From: Prorocentrum cordatum
Lineage: Eukaryota > Sar > Dinophyceae > Prorocentrales > Prorocentraceae
Length of the DNA stretch: 62,844 nucleotides
NCBI GenBank assembly: GCA_963575745.1
Contig: CAUYUJ010017840.1
Span: forward strand, 15,001 to 77,844
Reading direction: 5' to 3'
Shown: positions 57,301 through 62,844 of the stretch, one piece after another
How the letters are laid out: each line of letters starts with the position of its first letter
Numbering within the stretch: position 1 is the stretch's first letter
Position numbers and translations under genes: made by a program
The notes under the pieces: generated by a model
The model's input: only the letters and a program-made list of their open reading frames with translations
Told to the model about the DNA's origin: nothing
Database searches by the model: none

Positions 57301-57954
57301 CTGGGAGAACGCGAACCGGGACTGGCGGAGGTCTCTCGCCGTACGCACATCGTCGAATTAAACATCAACAGGGAGAGGGAATGATGAAAAGAGGAGCAGA
57401 ACAGTTGAAGAGAAGAGGATGACGAGGAAATGATACTGAAACAAAACGAAGAGGAGGAGGACGAGGGATGAGGGAGGATGGAGGATGAGGGTGATGGGGG
57501 ATGGAGGAGGGAGAAGAGGAGGGAAAACGAGCAGGGGTTACGAAGAAGGTGGAGGCTGTTCGGAGGAAGAGGGAGGAGGATTATAAAATAAGGAGGAGTT
57601 TCCTCCTCCTCGCCTTGCTCCTCCTGCCGAGTGCTCCTCCCTCTTTCTCCTCCTCTTGTCTTCCTATCGCCTCCTCCTCCTCCTTGTGATATCGAACCAG
57701 TAAGCGGACGAGTAGAACCAACGCAGCCAGAGAGAGCGTTGGGAAAAAGACCTTTCTCTGAAAAAATGCCACTGTGTTCTGCCAAGTATTCTACAGTATT
57801 GATCAACGTGTCCTGGCTCACCTGGGCATGCGAGGCCAGGCCCGACGCTCAGCACCGTGTTGTCCATCTCGTACCACGCCAGTGCAGCCCACCCTTGGCC
57901 CACGCTCATGTGACCATGTTTCGATGGCATGCCGATCTCTTCGTCTTCCCACGA

Positions 57955-58165
57955 TCCGCGTCACCGCGGCGCCAGAGAGCGCCTTCAGCGCGCCGCGCCA
58001 CGGCGGCAGCGACCTGCTGGCCTGGCGGCGCCTCGCGCACCGGCTGCCCGACCTCGTGCTTGGTTGCTTGGCGCGCGCGGCCCCGGGCTGTGCGCGCGCG
58101 GAGAGCGCGCCCGTGCTGTGCAGGCTCGACCTCGACGAGGATCTCGGAGAGCCAACATCGGGGGT
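57955..58165 (+). CDS. Possible exon of unknown gene
   Basis: Reads ESAFSAPRHGGSDLLAWRRL, AHRLPDLVLGCLARAAPGCA and PVLCRLDLDEDLGEP with strong G/C third positions, like the HyuA-HyuB exons. Acceptor and donor are not certain (GGCGCCAGAG|AGCGCC; GGATCTCGGAG|AGCC). No family recognised. It could belong to a gene that continues past the window. Confidence 0.4.
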
Positions 58166-58174
58166 GATGACTAG

Positions 58175-58440
58175 GGGTGTGTGGATATCATGGCGGGGGC
58201 CACGATACCTCACCAGCCTCGTTCTTATCCCCATCCCTAAGATTGCCACGCCAAAAGGCGATGACAACCTTAGGGATGCACCCTCAGAAACAGAGGGAAT
58301 CCCTAATATCGGCATCGTGACGAGGCGATGCCCAGCATTGGGATAGGGATAGGGATATGCTTCCGGCTGGTAATCAAATACTTGCCCAGATCTCATGGCG
58401 CCTCTTCTTATTTTAGTGCGTGACCGGCCCCCCCTCCTGG
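58175..58440 (+). mobile_element. Possible inverted-repeat element P, copy 2
   Basis: GTGTGTGGATATCATGGCGG then GGGCCACGAT and, near 58,393, CTCATGGCGCCTCTTCTTAT, also found at 19,310-19,380 as GGGTGGATATCATGGCGGGG and TCATGGCGCCCCTTCTTATT. The longer copy here has an insert of inverted CCCTAAG/CTTAGGG and CCCATCCC words. Confidence 0.6.
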
Positions 58441-58517
58441 GCGCAAGCACGCCCTTGGCGGCGGAGGGCCCGAAGCAGCCCTGTACCGAGCACTCGGAAG
58501 AGCATCAGTTGAGAGCA

Positions 58518-58523
58518 CAGTGT

Positions 58524-58556
<33 letters not shown>

Positions 58557-58790
58557 TAGATAGGGAGATAGATAGGTAGGTAGATAAATAGATGGATAGG
58601 TATATAGATAGATAGATAGATAGATGGATGGATGGATCGATATATAGATAGATAGACCGACACACAGACAGACAGACTGACAGACAGCCATACAGATAGA
58701 TAGATAGATAGATTGATACATATATAGTTACATTTAGCTATATATCTATAAACAGATCGATCTATACATCTATATATATACACATTCCCC
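58518..58790 (+). repeat. (GATA)n/(GACA)n tetranucleotide repeat
   Basis: GATAGATAGATAGACAGACA and variants for about 200 bp, then degenerate ATATATCTATA to 58,785. Tyr/Ile frames here are artefacts. Confidence 0.93.
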
Positions 58791-58865
58791 AATCAGAGCT
58801 TGCCTCTGTAGGGGTCCTAGCGGATTCATATGGTTAGGTTAGGTTTGCCGCCGATTTTCGCCGCA

Positions 58866-58985
58866 CGCCCGGGTGCCCGGGGGTGCCCGGGTGCCCGGAT
58901 GCCCGGGGGTGCCTGGGTGCCCGGAGGTGCCCAGGGGTACCCGGAGGTGCCCTGGGGTGTTCGGGTGCCCCTGGGTGCCCGGGTA
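58866..58985 (+). repeat. GGTGCCCGG minisatellite
   Basis: Units of GGGTGCCCGGGGTGCCCGGG of 8-11 bp over 120 bp. Confidence 0.9.
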
Positions 58986-59009
58986 CTCTATCGGCCTACG
59001 GACGTTCTA

Positions 59010-59310
59010 TAGCCCTATATCTTTATAGACCTATGGACCTATAGCCCTACAGCCTCATAGCCCTACAGCCCTACAGCCCTAATAGCCCTAATAGCCCTAA
59101 TAGCCCTATAGCCCTATAGTCCTCATGCCCTATAGCCCAATCGCCCTATAGCGCTATAGCCCTATAGCCCTTATCGGCCAATAGTTCCATAGCCTTATTG
59201 CCTTGTAGCCCTACAGCCCTATGTTCCTATAGCCCTATAGCCCTATAGTCCTATAGCCATAGCCCTATGGTCCTATAACCGTATAGCCCCATAGCCTTAC
59301 AGCCCTAACA
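59010..59310 (+). repeat. (CCCTATAG)n degenerate repeat, telomere-like
   Basis: About 35 units of CCCTATAG, CCCTAATAG, CCCTACAG and CCTCATAG. The CCCTA core recalls telomere repeats (complement TAGGG), but the period is 8-9, not 7. Confidence 0.9.
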
Positions 59311-59319
59311 ATATGATGA

Positions 59320-59600
59320 TTGTTTTTCTCCGTCAGCATATATAAGCATCTATTGACATATCTATACAGATATAGAGAGAGAGTGGAGCAGGTTTTGCTG
59401 AATGGAGGCCATAAAGAAGACCGTGAGCGACACCACAGGTCGAAGGTTGACCAAGCTATTGAATCATGTGTTCCCCCACCAGTTGTTGAACTCCATTGGG
59501 GGAACACTGGGAAGAGGAAGAGAAGGGAGTAGGAGTGGGAGGAGCTGGAGAGAGGAGGATAGGGGAACGGAGGAGGAGAGGAACAGACCGCCATGGATCC
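59320..59600 (+). other. No confident gene
   Basis: A plus frame MEAIKKTVSDTTGRRLTKLL then NHVFPHQLLNSIGGTLG (59,402-59,515) looks protein-like over about 38 codons but has no family and no continuation. Confidence 0.3.
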
Positions 59601-59619
59601 TATATTCCAGCGCATCTCT

Positions 59620-59860
59620 CGCAGCACCGTCTACACGGATGCGGGCACACGGGCTGACAAGTGTTCCGCAGCGGCTTGGTGAATCGAGGCCGTGACGCAC
59701 CGAGGGCCATACGTATCAATGGTGGCAGTGATCATTGTTGGAACTTCGATCCAAGATTTGGTCTCTTCGTTCACGGCTGAGACCTTGGCCTTTGAGGAAG
59801 CAACGTTCGCGGCTTCTAGGATCGTCAGCACTCTGCCGTCAGTACCCTGACTTGGGTTTC
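59620..59860 (-). pseudogene. Minus-strand coding-like fragment
   Basis: Reads DGRVLTILEAANVASSKAKV, SAVNEETKSWIEVPTMITAT, IDTYGPRCVTASIHQAAAEH and ends LSARVPASV-stop. Balanced composition, 80 codons, no domain recognised. It abuts the CTTGGGGGCCTC repeat, as does the fragment at 36,055-36,300. Confidence 0.4.
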
Positions 59861-59919
59861 GCGGCAGAAAGAGGGAGGAGAAGACGGGCCAGGAGAAAAA
59901 GGAAGAAGAGGAGGTTCCT

Positions 59920-60460
59920 TGAGGCCCTCTTGGTGCCTCCTGGGGACTTCCTGGGAGCCTCTTGGGGGCCGAGGGGGCTCTTGGGGGCCTCCTGGGGCCT
60001 CTTGGGGGCCGCTGGGGCCTGTTAGGGTCTCTTGGGGGAGCTCTTGGGGGCCTCCCATGGCCTTCGGAGGCCGGCTTGTGGCCTCTTTGGACGCAGGGTC
60101 GTATCGGAAGTCTAAGGGGCCTTCTTGATGTCCGCTTTGGCCGTCTTGCGGGTCTCTTGGGGGCTTCTTGGATCAATATTTGGGGCTTGTGAGGCAATCT
60201 TGGAGCGTCGGAAGCCAGAAAAAGCAAGCAAACGAAGACCATTGAAAAACCGTATATGGGGTATCATTGGTTGTGGCCTCTGGGAGGTCCTCCTGGAGCC
60301 TTGCTTGAGGCGTCTTGGGGGCCTGTTGGGCCGTCAGGAAATCTTGGGGTCATCTTGGATGCCCAGGAGGCGTCTTGGGAGTCCCTTGCGCCGCCTTGAG
60401 GCCATCTTCGGCGTCTCGGGGCGCTCTTGGGCCGTCCAGGGTCTCTCTTGGATCGTATCG
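59920..60460 (+). repeat. Dispersed CTTGGGGGCCTC repeat, copy 3
   Basis: Same unit words as copies at 18.6 and 36.5 kb, with a unique island GCGTCGGAAGCCAGAAAAAG at 60,205-60,280. It is followed directly by element J copy 2. Confidence 0.8.
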
Positions 60461-60469
60461 GGAGCCTAT

Positions 60470-60635
60470 TTCAGGAGCGGCAAAAGGACGTACACGTACA
60501 TGAATCCACGCTGGTTTCGAGAGTACGCATTGCGCAAATGTTCGTATAACGCGACCGTTCTCGCGGATCGAGGGGCCGTGTTCATGTACATAGCTGGGCG
60601 CGTACGTCCTTTGTGCGCTCCCTACTCTTGGGGCC
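60470..60635 (+). mobile_element. TIR element, family J copy 2
   Basis: AAAGGACGTACACGTACATG and TTCATGTACATAGCTGGGCG then CGTACGTCCTTTG ends; ATCCACGCTGGTTTCGAGAG inside matches copy 1 at 20,276-20,446. Confidence 0.87.
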
Positions 60636-60639
60636 ACCC

Positions 60640-61235
60640 AGGCCCAGCTTGGGGCCTGCGGGCCTCGGGAAGAGAGGCGGCATGACGAGTCTTCCTGCAG
60701 GGGAGAGGGCCCGACGGACCGGAGGACACCAAGTCTCGTGCCCTGGAGAACACTGGCGGCATGCAGCCAAGCTGCCCAGGGAACCAAATACACCCAAGAA
60801 TCAAGGGAGGACAGAACCACCCGGGCCGGACAAGTGGCGTTTCCTAAACGGCTTCGGGCGTTTATGAAACAGCCCTGCCCTGCTTGATTCCTTCTGTGGG
60901 CGCGTTTGCTGAACGGCTTCGCGCGTCGGGGCGGTTATCCTCGGGGTGGCTCTTTTCTGCCATCCAAAGAGAAGCACCAGGGACTCGAGGAGGGGTCGAC
61001 GAGAGCTGCGAAAGACGCCGGCGAGGGCCGACACGCTCGGCCAGCAGTCGCTCGGAGAGGTCCGTGCGCACGCTGCGGGTCGGCCTTGGCACCCGCCCGC
61101 CCACCCGGGCGGCGCCTCCGGGGCCGACCCCCGTCGCGCTCCCGCGTGCGGCCAGGGGGGGGGGGGCACGCGGGGCCGTGCGCCGACCCGAGCAGTCCGC
61201 GCGGGCCGCCCAGAAGTTGAGGCATACGCAGTTGG
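60640..61235. other. No gene seen
   Basis: GC-rich DNA with a possible short duplication around 60,850 and 60,905 (AACGGCTTCG with GCGTTT). A G-run is at 61,155-61,167. No domain in any frame. Confidence 0.4.
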
Positions 61236-61237
61236 AC

Positions 61238-62032
61238 GAGGAGGGGCAGGTGGAGGGGGAGGAGGAGGAGGAGGAGGGGAGGAGGAGGAGGAGGAGGAGG
61301 AGGAGGAGGAGGCGGAGGAGGGTGGAGGGTGGGGGAGGAGGAGGAGGCGGAAGGGGAGGAGGAGGAGGAGGGAGGAGAAGGAGGAGGCAGGAGGAGGAGG
61401 AGGAGGGTGGAGGGTGTAGAGGAGGAGGCGGAGGAGGAGGGAGGAGGGAGGAGGGTGAGGGTGGAGGAGGAGGAGGAGGAGGAGGAGGAGGAGGAGGAGG
61501 AGAGAGGGTGTGGAGGGTGGAGGAGGAGGAGGAGAGGAGGAGGAGGAGGAGGAGGAGGAGGAGGAGGAGGAGGGTGAGGAGGGTGAGGAGGAGGGGAGGA
61601 TGGAGGAGGAGGAGGAGAAGGAGGAGGAGGATGAGGAGGTGGCGGACGAGCAGGGGCAGGGGAGGGGCAGGGGCAGGTTGGAGGGGGAGGGGGAGGAGGA
61701 GGAGGAGGAGGAGGAGGAGGAGGAGGAGGAGGAGGAGGAGGAGGAGGAGGAGGAGGAGGAGGAGGAGGAGGGAGGAGGAGGAGGAGGAGGAGGAGGTGGA
61801 GGAGGAGGAGAGGAGGAGGAGAGAGGAGGGAGGAGGAGGAGGAGGGAGGAGGAGGAGGAGGAGGGAGGAGGAGGAGGAGAGGAGGAGGAGGAGGAGGAGG
61901 AGGAGGAGGAGGAGGAGAAGAGGAGGAAAGGAGGAAAGGAGGAAAGGGACGAGGAGGCGGAGGAGGAGGAGGAGGAGCAGGCGCAGAAGGAAGAGCAGGA
62001 GCAGGAACAGGAGCAGGAGCAGGAGGAGGACG

Positions 62033-62068
<36 letters not shown>

Positions 62069-62095
62069 AGGAGGAGGAGGAGGAGGGTGGAGGGC
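61238..62095 (+). repeat. (GGA)n satellite, about 850 bp
   Basis: GGAGGAGGAGG with GGAGGGTGGAGG and GCAGGAGCAGGA variants. It is the largest trinucleotide tract in the window; frames on both strands are artefacts (Glu, Arg, Gly or Ser, Leu, Pro runs). Confidence 0.95.
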
Positions 62096-62199
62096 CAGTG
62101 CAAACCCACGGCTCATCAACGATGTTGCAAGAAAGCTTCCCTCCAAGTTCCCTCTTCATAGGCCCGAGGGAGGAGCTCCGCTGGAAAACAGCTGTCTGA

Positions 62200-62340
62200 A
62201 AATCCAGAATTGCTCCAGAGCGCCATTCCTGGGACTTCAACGCCGCGAATCGCCGTTACTCTCGCGTGCTGGCGATGCTGGGCCGTGCCAAAATGCCGTT
62301 CCTGGGACTTCAACGCCGCGAATCGGCGCAATTGTTGGGC
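62200..62340 (+). repeat. Direct repeat of about 70 bp
   Basis: TTCCTGGGACTTCAACGCCG then CGAATCG occurs at 62,226 and 62,296. Confidence 0.9.
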
Positions 62341-62429
62341 GCTGACAGCCCTAAGCCGTGCCAGAACACTTGTTTCTGTGACGTCAACCTTGAGAACCCT
62401 TGAGACTCTTGTAAGCTCATACAATGTTG

Positions 62430-62690
62430 TGCGCGGCGCTAGGGCGAGAGCCACACTTTGAACATGAACAACCCTCCACCTGTGAAGCTCTTGCATCTTT
62501 ATGACGAGTGTGCGCGGCACTGAGGCGAGAGCCACATTTTGACAAGGAGCCGCCCTCAATCCTTGAATGTTGCAAACGCGGAACTAGGGCGAGACCAGGC
62601 GAGAGCCACATGTTGAAAACGGCCCGCCTTCCACAGTGGAACTCTCGCAGAGCTAAAAGAGTGGCTCGCGTCGTTGAGGCGAGGGAGCAT
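62430..62690 (+). repeat. Degenerate tandem repeat, GGCGAGAGCCACA units
   Basis: Three to four units of 65-90 bp share GCGGC(A/G)CT(A/G)GGGCGAGAG, CCACA(C/T)TTTGA and an AACTCT/AGCTCT tail. Spacing and base changes show age. Confidence 0.8.
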
Positions 62691-62699
62691 CCCACCACC

Positions 62700-62844
62700 C
62701 ACCTACCATTCCCTTATTCTACTCCGCCCACCCCGCCCCCACATTCCACCCCCCCATCCTCCTCACCCTCCCACCATCATCATCCCACCTCCATCACCCA
62801 CAACCCCCCCCCACCCCCCACACCACACCCTCCCCCCCCCTCTC
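62700..62844 (+). other. C-rich low-complexity end of window
   Basis: CCCACC-, CCCCAC- and CCTCC-rich sequence to the end; no feature. Confidence 0.7.

Larger units (their letters stand above)
47958..57781 (-). mobile_element. TIR unit T2, about 9.8 kb, carries hAT-like transposase
   Basis: Ends are CAGAACACAGTGGCATTTTT at 47,958 and the same motif on the minus strand at 57,781. Read from its outer end (57.8 kb) inward, it has the T1 order of ends: GAGAAAGG-type outer end, block M2, then the 16 bp array. Its transposase is on the plus strand, towards M2. It lacks T1's ORFs A-D. Confidence 0.75.
37683..57786 (+). mobile_element. Mirror-image composite of two TIR units (T1 and T2), 20.1 kb
   Basis: Outer ends are inverted copies: CTTGGCAGAACACAGTGGCA (from 37,683) and its complement ending at 57,786, followed inward on both sides by a T-run, GAGAAAGGT and TTTTTCCCA. 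TATT stands directly outside each end (37,679-37,682 and 57,787-57,790). Inside, two more copies of the end motif face each other across a palindrome at 47.7-47.96 kb. The whole could have moved as one, with TATT as duplication, or be two neighbouring insertions. Confidence 0.75.

Noticed and set aside
37683-57786. Calling the 20 kb composite a giant virus insertion
   Set aside because: No capsid, polymerase or packaging ATPase sequence was recognised; TIRs, subterminal arrays and a hAT-like transposase fit DNA transposons better.
59010-59310. Active telomere
   Set aside because: The array is internal, degenerate and of the wrong period, with unique sequence on both sides.
61510-62240. Long Glu-rich or Ser-rich proteins up to 479 codons
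   Set aside because: Translations of the (GGA)n satellite.
1-62844. tRNA or rRNA genes
   Set aside because: I saw no tRNA cloverleaf core or rRNA core sequence while reading both strands; short or diverged RNA genes cannot be excluded without a covariance search.

Overview
The window reads as nuclear DNA of a core dinoflagellate; the genus cannot be fixed from sequence alone. The evidence is a relict dinoflagellate spliced leader at 24,711-24,747, GT/GC/GA donor sites in front of AG|G acceptors, two LINE families of a type seen in dinoflagellates, and very GC-rich DNA full of long micro- and minisatellites and short inverted-repeat elements. A run of exactly 100 N (22,745-22,844) marks a scaffold gap. 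Most long open frames here are artefacts of GC-rich or tandemly repeated DNA.

Layout. 1-6 kb: no confident gene; two weak minus-strand candidates (1.1-2.5 and 4.1-4.9 kb). 6.0-10.45 kb: a decayed LINE with endonuclease, reverse transcriptase and RNase H. 10.74-12.06 kb: a minisatellite of about 16 units. 12.24-34.87 kb: at least 11 exons (13 coding pieces) of one plus-strand gene, a fused HyuA-HyuB protein of the 5-oxoprolinase/N-methylhydantoinase family. Its N-terminal exons and the end of HyuB were not found. The frame stays open through all 12 joins. Its introns are built from short terminal-inverted-repeat (TIR) elements of at least ten families (A-M below), several with target-site duplications. 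One 8.2 kb intron also holds a second, spliced-leader-tagged LINE (24.7-28.49 kb) and kilobase-scale TG/TGCG satellites. 34.9-37.6 kb: minisatellites and dispersed repeats.

37.68-57.79 kb: two TIR-bounded units of about 10 kb in mirror orientation (T1 37,688-47,704; T2 47,958-57,781), joined by a large palindrome. T1 carries four good open frames, including a cytosine-5 DNA methyltransferase and a 706-codon orphan. T2 carries a decayed hAT-like transposase. Both contain an inverted copy of the same 1.7 kb GAG-rich block, so they look like complementary deletion products of one larger element. 57.8-62.8 kb: tetranucleotide and telomere-like repeats, a third copy of a CTTGGGGGCCTC-type repeat, an 850 bp GGA satellite and degenerate 70-90 bp repeats.

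The genes that work together are selfish ones: LINE proteins, a methyltransferase-bearing element and a hAT-like transposase. The only cellular gene recognised is the HyuA-HyuB gene, which is cut up by small TIR elements. Family A leaves exact 8 bp duplications, as hAT transposases do, which suggests but does not prove that hAT-type enzymes seeded its introns.
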